Shown here piece after piece: positions 17,647 to 25,585 of a stretch of DNA of 64,000 nucleotides. A program made the position numbers and the translations under genes. Source of the DNA: Candidatus Zixiibacteriota bacterium (GTDB lineage: Bacteria > Zixibacteria > MSB-5A5 > JAABVY01 > JAHJOQ01); assembly GCA_018820315.1 (NCBI GenBank), contig JAHJOQ010000019.1:1-64000 (forward strand), read 5' to 3'. How positions within the stretch are numbered: the first letter of the stretch is position 1; each line of letters begins with the position of its first letter. Below the pieces are notes generated by a model. That model searched no databases and had not been told where the DNA came from. It was given only the letters and a program-made list of their open reading frames with translations.

Positions 17647-19674
17647 ATGCATAGGATCATCTATTACTGGTTCATTTTCTCTCTCGTAGCAGGATCCACA
17701 GCTCCGGGTGCGAAGATCACTTTCGATGATCTCTACAGTGTACCCTCAATTGGGGATTTGCAGATATCCCCCGATGGCGAGCGCATTGCGTTCACATTGA
17801 CCGAGAATGATTTGCAGACAGATGAGTCTCAGCAGCATATATGGGTCATGGGCAGTGACGGTTCTAATCTCAGACAGTTGACAAGCTCTATTGACGGCGA
17901 ATCTCACCCTCGTTGGTCGCCCGATGGAAAGTCCCTGGCATTCCATGCAGACAGTGGAGATGGAAGCCAGGTGTGGTTTCTCACTCTTGAAGACCGTAAA
18001 ACAAAGAAGATTACTTCCATCTCGACTGGAGCTGAGAATCTGGTATGGTCGCCGGATGGGCAGAAGATTGCGTTCAGCTCGCTCGTGTTTCCTGAGTGCC
18101 GTGACGATGACTGCAATCGTTCAAGGCTTGAAGAGAAAGATAACAATCCGGTCAAAGCAAGGCTCTACGATCATTTGATGTTCCGTCACTACAATTACTG
18201 GTTCGACGGTATGGTCGACCGGATATTTGTACATGACACAAAGGCCGATCAGACACGACAACTAACATTCACTCACGACAACGCACCGATATCGCCAATC
18301 GGAGGTCATTACGGTTTTGCTTTCTCTCCCGACGGTACTGAACTCTGTTATGAAGCCAATACTGATTCGATTCCTGCGCTCTCGACCAACAGCGATCTTT
18401 TCACGATACCTGTGATTGGCGGTGAACCGGTCAGGATCACGACCGGCAAGGGATCAGACTTCGCAGCGCAGTATTCCCCCGATGCCAAGTATATCGCTTA
18501 CCTCTCGATGGCGCGTGCAGGCTATGAGTCGGACCAGTCTGACCTCGTTCTCTATGACCGGCAAACGGGCTCGCATACGAATCTCACCGAGGATTTCGAC
18601 CAATCCGTACGAGGTCAGCGCTGGCACCCTAATATGAGACACATCTATTTCGTCGCTATCGAGCATGGATTCCAGTGTGTTTGGCGAATAGATGTCAAAT
18701 CGCGTAAGGTCGAAAAGTTACTTGACGATGCCGTGTACGGCGGATTCGTAATTTCGCCCGATGGCCGCTATCTTGTGGTCACGCGCTCACTGTCGAATCA
18801 GCCCTATGAAATTCATCGCTATGAAATTGCGTCAAGAAAACTGACTCGCCTGACGCATTTCAATGACGAGATGGTCAGCAGGCTCGACATGAACCGTGCG
18901 GAAGATTTCTGGTTCGAGGGCTTCAACGGCGATTCCGTGCATGGATTCCTCACCCTGCCGCCTGACTTCGATCCAAACACCAGCTACCCGCTCGCGCTAT
19001 TGATTCACGGTGGTCCGCAATGGTGCTGGCTCGGCGATTTCAACTACTACGGCTGGAACACGCAACTTGTCGCTGCACAGGGTTACATTGTGGCACAGAT
19101 CGACCCGCACGGCAGCGCTGGCTATGGCCTTAGATTCAAAGAGCATGTTTCCGGCAATTGGGGCAGAGGAGACTATGAGGATTTGATGCTCGGTGTTGAC
19201 TATCTGATTGCGACTCACTCCTACATCGACTCCACAAGAATGGCAGCTCTCGGCAGATCGTTCGGCGGTTTCATGGTCAACTGGATTTGTGGACACACAG
19301 ATCGATTCAAATGCCTGATCTGCATTGATGGGACATTCAACCACATCGCCGGTTACGGCTCAACCGATGAGCTGTGGTTCCCTGAATGGGATTTCAAGGG
19401 AACTCCCTGGACAAATCGCAAGGAGTATATAAGGTCATCACCGGCGACATATGTCGAGAATTTCAAAACACCGACCATGGTGATTCACGGAGAAAGAGAC
19501 TATCGTGTCGATCCGAGCGAGGCGTTTCAGATGTTCACATCGCTACAGAGGATGGGTGTGCCATCGCAGCTTCTGTTCTATCCCGACGAAGGCCACTCGA
19601 TCGGAAAGCTGAAGAACCTTCGGCACGTCTACGAGAAGCAGTTCGAGTGGCTGGCGAGGTGGCTGAATGACTGA
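17647..19674 (+). CDS. S9-family serine peptidase (acylaminoacyl/dipeptidyl peptidase type), exported
   Basis: The 675-aa product has AAAGGA 7 nt before the ATG and a signal peptide (about 1-21). A PD40/WD40-like propeller follows (about 25-390) with repeats such as ISPDGERIAFT, WSPDGKSLAFH, WSPDGQKIAFSS and FSPDGTELCYE. The C-terminal alpha/beta hydrolase has HGGPQWCW near 460, Ser in LGRSFGGFM (about 537), Asp in HGERDYRVDPSEAF (about 617) and His in DEGHSIG (about 648). Such enzymes remove dipeptides or blocked residues from peptides imported to or formed in the periplasm. It is distinct from the S9A neighbour, which suggests complementary specificities. Confidence 0.92.
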   Translation: MHRIIYYWFIFSLVAGSTAPGAKITFDDLYSVPSIGDLQISPDGERIAFTLTENDLQTDESQQHIWVMGSDGSNLRQLTSSIDGESHPRWSPDGKSLAFHADSGDGSQVWFLTLEDRKTKKITSISTGAENLVWSPDGQKIAFSSLVFPECRDDDCNRSRLEEKDNNPVKARLYDHLMFRHYNYWFDGMVDRIFVHDTKADQTRQLTFTHDNAPISPIGGHYGFAFSPDGTELCYEANTDSIPALSTNSDLFTIPVIGGEPVRITTGKGSDFAAQYSPDAKYIAYLSMARAGYESDQSDLVLYDRQTGSHTNLTEDFDQSVRGQRWHPNMRHIYFVAIEHGFQCVWRIDVKSRKVEKLLDDAVYGGFVISPDGRYLVVTRSLSNQPYEIHRYEIASRKLTRLTHFNDEMVSRLDMNRAEDFWFEGFNGDSVHGFLTLPPDFDPNTSYPLALLIHGGPQWCWLGDFNYYGWNTQLVAAQGYIVAQIDPHGSAGYGLRFKEHVSGNWGRGDYEDLMLGVDYLIATHSYIDSTRMAALGRSFGGFMVNWICGHTDRFKCLICIDGTFNHIAGYGSTDELWFPEWDFKGTPWTNRKEYIRSSPATYVENFKTPTMVIHGERDYRVDPSEAFQMFTSLQRMGVPSQLLFYPDEGHSIGKLKNLRHVYEKQFEWLARWLND

Positions 19675-19920
19675 CAGTTCTCTGACGTGACTTGAGCAGA
19701 TCGTTATGATCAATCAGTCCTTTCTGTCCCCCTCTCCGCCCGGCGTTTGTCCGTGAGCCTTCAGCAGCGCAAGGCTGGAGTCGATCCATTGGAATATCGA
19801 ATCGCGCTCGCTGTCAGATGGCGCGTTACGATCGCTAACTGCTTGCTTCGCATCATTAGCTCCCCCTTATCGACTGGGGAATTCAAGCAACTGATAGTCC
19901 CTGTGATTTGAATTCGAATT
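19675..19920. other. Intergenic stretch without a supportable gene
   Basis: This gap lies between the convergent S9 peptidase gene and the LolA-like gene. On the minus strand there is a GGGGGAG ribosome-site-like motif before a 31-codon frame, and a 46-codon open stretch without a start codon overlapping it. Neither has recognisable homology, so I call no gene. Confidence 0.4.
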
Positions 19921-19950
19921 AGAAAACCGGCCCCATATCGGAGCCGGTTC
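19921..19950 (-). terminator. Rho-independent terminator of the LolA-like gene
   Basis: Read on the minus strand, arms AACCGGC and GCCGGTT close an 11-nt loop and run into TTTTCT. It lies about 25-55 nt beyond the stop of the gene at 19975-20748. Confidence 0.65.
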
Positions 19951-19974
19951 ATATATCAAACAAGAATTCACATT

Positions 19975-20748
19975 CTAATTGCCTGGCTTCTTGAGAGGCT
20001 GACCCTTCAAAGAATCCGGAACAGGCATCATCCTCGTCGGCACCGAAGCGGAGTCAGGCATCACAAAGAGAGACTCGTCAACTTTCTGGTTAACCGAAAT
20101 TGAGTCGAACGTGACCATCATACGGCCCTGGGCGGACACTGTCCTCAGCTTGAAAGGATAAACATAGCCATCGATTGTCTTGAAGTCCTCGAAGAACTGC
20201 TCCACCGGACCCTCGGGAGTGTCCACTTCTGTCTTCACCATGTAATATGTATCTTTGTCATAGTAGGAATAATTCGAATCACCGGTGGACTGCATAAAGA
20301 GCATTTTGTAGCAGTCGACACCCTTTACAGGCTCTTCAGCGACGAATTCATACTTGCCGCCGCGTTCAGTGAATCCTACCAGCGGCTCAATGCGAGTCTG
20401 TTCGAGCCGTTTTTGGAGCTCTTCTCCATCATACGTCTTGAAGCCCATCGGGCTGGTCGACCATACGTGCTTGCCGTCGCAGCCTTCATTAACTTCAAAC
20501 ATCGGGGATGTAATTTGAAGCAGGTGAAAATTCGGGGCTTTCTTGGTGATTACGATATCACCGGTCATTCCGCCCATGTTGATCTTGCCGGACATCCTTA
20601 GAGACTGCAGAGCCTCCAGGTTCTTCATGCCACCCATCGCCGCGATATGCTTGTTGTATATCTCATCCGCATCGGCAGCTATGAGGATTACGCTGAACGC
20701 CAGTGTCAACAATAACACAATTGCCGTAACAGCCGTCGCTTTCTTCAT
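19975..20748 (-). CDS. Exported LolA-like outer-membrane lipoprotein carrier-type protein
   Basis: The 257-aa protein begins with a signal peptide (about 1-24, ending LIAADA) and has AAAGGAG 6 nt before the ATG. DEIYNKHIAAMGGMKNLEALQSLRMSGKI is the typical N-terminal helix of LolA/LppX-like (DUF4292-type) proteins, followed by predicted beta strands (ITKKAPNFHLLQI, FFEDFKTIDGYVYPFKL, VTFDSISVNQKVDESLF). This fold binds lipid or lipoprotein acyl chains in the periplasm. It is monocistronic with its own terminator and a TGGACA-N16-TATATT promoter at 20790-20817. It diverges from the aromatic operon. A precise ligand cannot be assigned. Confidence 0.7.
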   Translation of the reverse strand: MKKATAVTAIVLLLTLAFSVILIAADADEIYNKHIAAMGGMKNLEALQSLRMSGKINMGGMTGDIVITKKAPNFHLLQITSPMFEVNEGCDGKHVWSTSPMGFKTYDGEELQKRLEQTRIEPLVGFTERGGKYEFVAEEPVKGVDCYKMLFMQSTGDSNYSYYDKDTYYMVKTEVDTPEGPVEQFFEDFKTIDGYVYPFKLRTVSAQGRMMVTFDSISVNQKVDESLFVMPDSASVPTRMMPVPDSLKGQPLKKPGN

Positions 20749-20789
20749 TGTGACTCCTTTCTACGGTTTTTAGTTGTTACAATCCGCCA

Positions 20790-20817
20790 AATATATGGTT
20801 TCAGCCCCGATTGTCCA
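20790..20817 (-). promoter_or_regulatory. Predicted promoter of the LolA-like gene
   Basis: On the minus strand TGGACA (20812-20817) lies 16 nt before TATATT (20790-20795), about 42 nt upstream of the ATG at 20748. Confidence 0.5.
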
Positions 20818-20949
20818 TGAATTTCTTGTGGACCCATGCAAGTCTCTGTGTCGGGGAGCACATCCGCATTTCCAGCGCTCATTGCCTCTGCACCCGCTGC
20901 CAGGATGGCCATTCACTCCAACGGGACCTCACGGCACTCAGAATAACCT

Positions 20950-20977
20950 TGACAGTTTGACTCTTGTTATTATATTT
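20950..20977 (+). promoter_or_regulatory. Promoter of the aromatic amino acid supraoperon
   Basis: A perfect TTGACA (20950-20955) lies 16 nt from TATATT (20972-20977, 5 of 6). With the -10 box at its standard -12 to -7 position the transcript would start at 20984, exactly the A of the leader-peptide ATG. This implies a leaderless leader-peptide mRNA; no ribosome-binding site is found before that ATG, which agrees. Confidence 0.75.
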
Positions 20978-20983
20978 ACTGCA

Positions 20984-21085
20984 TGACAAGAGATATCTCA
21001 TTCGGACCGCTATTCACCGAGCCTGCCCACAAGTTACAGTACTATTACTGGCGCTGGTGCATGCTCCCGACTATGATCGGATAGT
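20984..21085 (+). CDS. trpL: Attenuator leader peptide with Tyr3-Trp-Arg-Trp run
   Basis: A 33-codon frame opens at ATG 20984 and stops at TAG 21083. Codons 20-22 are Tyr (TAC TAT TAC), codon 23 and codon 25 are Trp (TGG), giving LQYYYWRWC. Trp is otherwise rare, so the cluster is the classic signature of a trp leader peptide. The stop codon lies inside the 5' arm of the antiterminator (21077-21087), so a ribosome that finishes translation masks that arm. A ribosome stalled at codons 20-25 ends about 20-35 nt before it and leaves it free. The three Tyr codons suggest that tyrosyl-tRNA charging may be sensed as well as tryptophanyl-tRNA; the operon makes both amino acids. The name is by function, not by homology. 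Confidence 0.8.
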
Positions 21086-21159
21086 GGCTGTTTGAGAACG
21101 TAAGTCAAAAGAAGATAAAGTTTTAAGCTCACTATCCGATGAAGATAGTGAGCTTTTTT
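21077..21159 (+). terminator. trp attenuator: antiterminator/terminator switch
   Basis: Three segments compete. Segment A, ATCGGATAGTG (21077-21087), is perfectly complementary over 11 bp to segment B, CACTATCCGAT (21130-21140). Segment B also belongs to the terminator: arms AAGCTCACTATC (21125-21136) and GATAGTGAGCTT (21144-21155) form a perfect 12-bp stem with a 7-nt loop, with six T ending at 21159. A:B and the terminator cannot coexist. With high charged tRNA the ribosome reaches the stop in A and the terminator forms before trpE; with low charging it stalls upstream, A pairs with B and transcription proceeds. This is what the sequence predicts; no obvious protector pairing upstream of A was found. 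Confidence 0.88.
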
Positions 21160-21173
21160 CATAGGTGATATCG

Positions 21174-22640
21174 ATGAATCTACTCGAAATTTTGAAAGAA
21201 CCGGAATCAGGAAAGCCGATAGAGCTGGATCCAACAGTTCTGGAGCTGCCGGGCGATTTGGAAACGCCTGTCTCAGCCTATCTGAAGCTGGAGTCAGTTG
21301 GTGCGAAATTCCTCCTCGAGAGCGCGGAGAGTCCCAAATCGGTCGGTCGGTATACATTCATCGGGATTTCCCCCACTCACAGGATCGACATCCTTCGTGA
21401 TTGCTGTCGAATCGAAGGGCGTGACGGCAAGCTGGATATCCCTCATGCATCGGATGATGCGCCTTTCACGGCGCTACGGCAAATTCTGGCGAGGATATCG
21501 ATTTCCCGGGATGTGCCGGAGATGCGGCTTCTAGGCGGACTGGTCGGATATGCAGGCTACAACTGCGTCAGCTTCTTCGAACCGAGAATACCATTTCCTG
21601 ACAACCGTGATGAGGTGCTCGGATCGTTCTATCTGGTCGACACTCTGCTGGTCTTCGATCATTTCAGCCGCAGAATCAAAGTGATTTCTCTCACCGAGAG
21701 CGGGAATGAAGATTCTCTGAGGCGCTCGAAAGAGCTGATCGACAAAATCAGTGCAGCCCTTCACGGTCCGGTGCGCATTCCTCAGACAATGGCTATGGCC
21801 GCTAATTCCGAATTTGTGCCGAACATGAAGCGGGATGAATTCGAAAATATGGTCGAGGAAGCGCGGAAGAACATCTTTGCAGGCAATGTCTTTCAGATCG
21901 TAACGTCTCAGGTTTTCTCGGGTGAAACGGGAGCCGACAGTTTCCAAATATACCGCGCCCTGCGAATGCTGAATCCGTCGCCCTACATGTTCTATCTGAA
22001 ATTTGATGATCTTGACTTGATAGGGTCCTCTCCAGAAGCGCTGGTGAAGCTCGAGGATGGACGTGCAATCCTGAGACCGATAGCAGGAACTCGCCGTCGT
22101 GGCCACACCGAAGAAGAGGACGCAATGATGTCCGAAGAGCTCGCCAAAGATGAGAAAGAACTGGCTGAGCACGTTATGCTGGTCGACCTCGGGAGAAACG
22201 ACCTCGGTAGAATCTGCAAATACGGCTCGGTCACAGTACCTGAATTCAAGAAGCTGGAATACTACTCGCATGTCATCCACCTGACATCGACTGTAACGGG
22301 TAAGCTCAGGGACGACGCCGATCAATTCGATCTCTTTCGCGCGGCGTTTCCCGCAGGCACTGTCACCGGTGCGCCAAAAGTGCGCGCAATGGAGCTAATC
22401 AATGAATTCGAGCCAACAAAGAGAGGCCCCTACGCCGGAAGTGTCGGCTACTTCTCACTGTCGGGCAATCTCGATATGTGCATTGCCATTCGTACAATTA
22501 TCAAACGAGGCCGTCAGGTCAGCCTTCAGGCTGGAGCCGGCATAGTCGCGGACTCGGTGCCAAACCTGGAATACAAGGAGACCCTGAATAAAATAGCAGC
22601 GATCAAGGAAGCTATCAGAATCGCAGAGGAGGGTTTCTGA
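21174..22640 (+). CDS. trpE: Anthranilate synthase component I
   Basis: I start at ATG 21174, which has AGGTGA 5 nt upstream; an in-frame GTG at 21165 overlaps that site. The 488-aa product converts chorismate to anthranilate with ammonia supplied by TrpG. The N-terminal regulatory motif LLESAE (about residue 44) is the tryptophan feedback-inhibition site. The chorismate-binding core has FQIVTSQVF, SPEALVKLEDGRAILRPIAG, HVMLVDLGRNDLGRI and FPAGTVTGAPKVRAMELI. It is the first structural gene after the attenuator and shares the TGATG stop/start with trpG. Regulation therefore appears to be double: attenuation of mRNA and feedback of enzyme. Confidence 0.97.
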   Translation: MNLLEILKEPESGKPIELDPTVLELPGDLETPVSAYLKLESVGAKFLLESAESPKSVGRYTFIGISPTHRIDILRDCCRIEGRDGKLDIPHASDDAPFTALRQILARISISRDVPEMRLLGGLVGYAGYNCVSFFEPRIPFPDNRDEVLGSFYLVDTLLVFDHFSRRIKVISLTESGNEDSLRRSKELIDKISAALHGPVRIPQTMAMAANSEFVPNMKRDEFENMVEEARKNIFAGNVFQIVTSQVFSGETGADSFQIYRALRMLNPSPYMFYLKFDDLDLIGSSPEALVKLEDGRAILRPIAGTRRRGHTEEEDAMMSEELAKDEKELAEHVMLVDLGRNDLGRICKYGSVTVPEFKKLEYYSHVIHLTSTVTGKLRDDADQFDLFRAAFPAGTVTGAPKVRAMELINEFEPTKRGPYAGSVGYFSLSGNLDMCIAIRTIIKRGRQVSLQAGAGIVADSVPNLEYKETLNKIAAIKEAIRIAEEGF

Positions 22641-23206
22641 TGATCCTCTTCATCGACAATTACGATTCATTCGTATATAATCTTGTGCAGTATGTCGGTG
22701 CCGTAACTCCCGACCTGCAAATCGCCCGAAACGACCAGATCACTATTGAAGAAATCGAGAATCTCAAGCCCGACAAGATCGTCATATCGCCCGGACCGGG
22801 TCATCCGAGTGAAGCCGGAATTTCCAACGATGTTATCAAGAGGTTCTACAAAGAAATCCCAATTCTCGGCATCTGCCTTGGGCATCAGGCAATCGGGCAC
22901 AGTTTCGGCGCAAAGGTCGATCTCGCTGAGCGACTCCTGCATGGAAAAACATCGCCCATATACCACCGCGAAACCGGTATCCTGCGTGGCCTCCCAAATC
23001 CGTTCCTCGCCACGCGATATCATTCGCTGGCGGTAATCGAGGAGACTCTGCCGAAAGAACTCGAATCTATGGCATACACCTCCGACGGTGAGATTATGGG
23101 ACTGCGGCACGTAGAATATCCATTGTTTGGATTGCAGTTCCATCCGGAGTCGATTCTCACAACCGATGGAAAACAGATTATCGCAAACTTCCTGAACTGG
23201 GTATGA
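22640..23206 (+). CDS. trpG: Anthranilate synthase component II (glutamine amidotransferase)
   Basis: The 188-aa class I amidotransferase overlaps trpE by one base (TGATG). It hydrolyses glutamine and channels ammonia to TrpE. Triad: Cys in GICLGHQAIGH (about residue 80), His and Glu in LQFHPESIL (about 168-172); oxyanion region SPGPGHP near 51. Since no separate pabA is present here, it may also serve 4-amino-4-deoxychorismate synthase, as in Bacillus, but this is inference. The start overlaps are consistent with translational coupling and equal subunit amounts. Confidence 0.97.
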   Translation: MILFIDNYDSFVYNLVQYVGAVTPDLQIARNDQITIEEIENLKPDKIVISPGPGHPSEAGISNDVIKRFYKEIPILGICLGHQAIGHSFGAKVDLAERLLHGKTSPIYHRETGILRGLPNPFLATRYHSLAVIEETLPKELESMAYTSDGEIMGLRHVEYPLFGLQFHPESILTTDGKQIIANFLNWV

Positions 23207-23209
23207 TAT

Positions 23210-24229
23210 ATGGCCGACGAGTACCTTAAGAAAATTGTGAATGGCGAAGACCTGAGCCAGGGAGAATCTCGCGAGATGATGCTGGCCGTAGGAAGAGGCG
23301 AGTACACTCCTGTTCATGTCGCCGCAATATTGACCGCCCTGAAGGTTAAGGGTGAGACCGTAGCCGAGATCGCCGGATGCGCAGCGGCGTTTCGAGAGCT
23401 TGCAGTGCGCGTTCCGCACGGAATCGCGAAGGAAGTCTTCGACTGCTGCGGCACTGGCGGCGACTGCGCCGGTACATTCAACATTTCCACGGCGGCGGCA
23501 TTGGTAACAGCTGCGATGGGTGTTGCTACCGCGAAGCACGGAAATCGCGCGGTATCCTCTAAATCGGGGAGTGCGGATGTAATCGAAGCACTCGGCATTG
23601 GAATCGACATGAGCGCTGAAGATGCGGCGCGATGCCTCGAGCAAACAGACTTCTGCTTTCTCTTTGCACCGAATTTCCATCCCGCCATGAAGCATGTCGC
23701 CCCGGTTCGACGTGAACTGGGGATCCCAACTCTGTTCAATCTGCTTGGGCCACTCTTGAATCCAGCGGGATGCACGCATCAGATAATCGGCACACCCGAC
23801 TGCAGCAGAGCGGGAATAATCGCCGAGGCTGCACATCTGATGGGACTGAAAAACGTGATGTCCTTCCATAACGATTTAGGCATCGATGAGATGATAGATG
23901 GTTCTGAGTGCTGTATACACAGAACGAGACGAGATGGAGTCGACATGCGAACGCTGCAAATCAGCAACGGAAGCAGATCCAATATCAAAGGGCTGAAAGG
24001 CGGCGGACCGGAGGAAAACGCGGCAATAATCATGAGCATATTAGAAGGTGAAAACTCGATTCGCAGCAACACTGTCGCACTGAATGCAGCCATCGGACTA
24101 GTCGAAATCGGCAGATTCGCTAATCTCGATGATGCAAGGGAAGCTTGCGCAGAAGCATTGAAATCGGGTAAAGTCCTGCAGAAGCTCAACGAGATCAGAG
24201 AATTCACCGGGGGAGCAAGTAATGCTTAG
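23210..24229 (+). CDS. trpD: Anthranilate phosphoribosyltransferase
   Basis: The 339-aa product transfers phosphoribose from PRPP to anthranilate. Signatures: PRPP-binding CCGTGGDCAGTFNIST (about 78-93), KHGNRAVSSKSGSADVIEALG (about 107-127), FAPNFHPAMKHVAPVRRELG (about 152-171) and FNLLGPLLNPA. It begins 4 nt after trpG with only a weak ribosome-binding site, so it is probably translated by coupling. It overlaps trpC by 8 nt. It is not fused to trpG, unlike E. coli. Confidence 0.97.
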   Translation: MADEYLKKIVNGEDLSQGESREMMLAVGRGEYTPVHVAAILTALKVKGETVAEIAGCAAAFRELAVRVPHGIAKEVFDCCGTGGDCAGTFNISTAAALVTAAMGVATAKHGNRAVSSKSGSADVIEALGIGIDMSAEDAARCLEQTDFCFLFAPNFHPAMKHVAPVRRELGIPTLFNLLGPLLNPAGCTHQIIGTPDCSRAGIIAEAAHLMGLKNVMSFHNDLGIDEMIDGSECCIHRTRRDGVDMRTLQISNGSRSNIKGLKGGGPEENAAIIMSILEGENSIRSNTVALNAAIGLVEIGRFANLDDAREACAEALKSGKVLQKLNEIREFTGGASNA

Positions 24230-25001
24230 TGAACTTGCACAACACACAAGAGAACGGTGGCAGAGTGTCGACAGGAAGGCGCTGACCGAAAAATACACCC
24301 GAATGATAGAATCAGTACGCGCTCCACGATCATTGATACAGGAGATTCAGAAGGATCAGATGCTATCGTTTCTGTTCGAAATAAAACGAAAGTCGCCTTC
24401 GAAAGGGGAAATGAACTCCACGATCAATCCGGTCCGGCAGGCGCTTCTATATCAAGAGTATCACGCGGCTGGCGTATCGGTTATCACCGAAGAGAAGCAC
24501 TTTGGTGGTTCGCTTGATGATCTGAGTGAAGTATCCGCTACGGTGGACATCCCGGTTCTGAGAAAAGATTTTGTAATTGACAAACTTCAGGTTCTTGAGG
24601 CACGCGCCCATGGTGCAGACGTGATTTTGCTGATAGTGAAACTGCTGGCTGAGGAGACGGCGGACTACCTGCGTCTCTGCGCTGAATATGGTCTGGAAGC
24701 GATAGTGGAGATACATTCTGAAGATGAGCTGCAGATTGCCCGTACCGCCGGAGCAAAGATCATCGGCATCAACAATCGCAATCTGGATACACTTGAAATC
24801 GATCTGGACACGACCGCGAAGCTTCTTCCGAAAATTCCCGCAGGCCACATCGTGATATCGGAATCCGGAATCACCGACAGGAAATCAGTCGACAGCATGA
24901 GAGTGCTCGGTGTTGATGCTGTCCTCATCGGATCTGTGCTTTCACTCGCCGAATCTGTCGAAGCGAAACTCGAGGAATTGACTGAATGTCGACGCAGATA
25001 A
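24222..25001 (+). CDS. trpC: Indole-3-glycerol-phosphate synthase
   Basis: A 259-aa TIM-barrel enzyme that cyclises carboxyphenylamino-deoxyribulose phosphate to indole-3-glycerol phosphate. Catalytic and binding motifs: FEIKRKSPSKGE (about 52-63, catalytic Lys), VITEEKHFGGSLDDL, LRKDFVIDKLQV (second catalytic Lys), EIHSEDEL, GINNRNLDTLEIDL and ISESGITDRKSV. GGGGGAG precedes the ATG inside the end of trpD. It overlaps trpF by 16 nt but is a separate protein, not the TrpC-TrpF fusion of enterobacteria. Confidence 0.97.
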   Translation: MLSELAQHTRERWQSVDRKALTEKYTRMIESVRAPRSLIQEIQKDQMLSFLFEIKRKSPSKGEMNSTINPVRQALLYQEYHAAGVSVITEEKHFGGSLDDLSEVSATVDIPVLRKDFVIDKLQVLEARAHGADVILLIVKLLAEETADYLRLCAEYGLEAIVEIHSEDELQIARTAGAKIIGINNRNLDTLEIDLDTTAKLLPKIPAGHIVISESGITDRKSVDSMRVLGVDAVLIGSVLSLAESVEAKLEELTECRRR

Positions 25002-25585
25002 AAATATGCGGCATCACGAAGTCGATCGATGCAGAGAAATGTCTCGAATGCGGAGTCGATTTCATCGGCATGGTTTTCGCAGAATCCCCGCGTCAGGTCT
25101 CTATCGAGAATGCTCTTACGATATCGAAAAAGATGTATGGCAAGATCCCGATTGTCGGCGTATTCGATCACTATGATCCGAACACCGTAAACAGTGTAAC
25201 GTCCAGAGTGAAGCTTGACTATCTGCAAGTTTACTATCATCCTGACAACGGACGGCTGCCGACGCCTCCCATCCCGCTCATCTCGTCCATCTGGATGGAT
25301 CAGAGCGAACTCAAGCTGCCGCCATATCCGTGCAGATATCTCTTACTCGATTTCAAAAAGCTCGGAAGCATCGATGGTCTGTCTGACGAGGACTGGACTC
25401 GAGTGAATGAGAAATATGACGTATTCCTCGCGGGAGGCATCGCTCCGGATAATGTTGCAGGCATAACAGAATACTATAAACCTTACGGAATCGACTCGGC
25501 ACGCGGCACTGAATCAGCGCCCGGGGTGAAGGATCATGCGAAGATCGAACAGCTTGTAGAAAGAGTCAGGGAATGTTCAAAGTAG
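24986..25585 (+). CDS. trpF: Phosphoribosylanthranilate isomerase
   Basis: A 199-aa TIM-barrel isomerase with [18 protein letters not shown] at the N-terminus (catalytic Cys in KICG, about residue 7), [14 protein letters not shown], and [14 protein letters not shown] and [19 protein letters not shown] at the C-terminus; the usual catalytic Asp region (about 125) reads [10 protein letters not shown]. It converts N-(5-phosphoribosyl)anthranilate to the ribulose form. GAGGA lies 8 nt before the ATG, within trpC. It overlaps trpB by 13 nt. Confidence 0.95.
   Translation: MSTQIKICGITKSIDAEKCLECGVDFIGMVFAESPRQVSIENALTISKKMYGKIPIVGVFDHYDPNTVNSVTSRVKLDYLQVYYHPDNGRLPTPPIPLISSIWMDQSELKLPPYPCRYLLLDFKKLGSIDGLSDEDWTRVNEKYDVFLAGGIAPDNVAGITEYYKPYGIDSARGTESAPGVKDHAKIEQLVERVRECSK

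Noticed and set aside
19750-19900. Open stretch reading AKQAVSDRNAPSDSERDS on the minus strand
   Set aside because: A stop precedes it with no start codon between, and no homology is recognised.
22667-23869. 400-codon open frame on the minus strand
   Set aside because: It lies antisense to trpG and trpD, which are unmistakable, and its translation has no recognisable domain.
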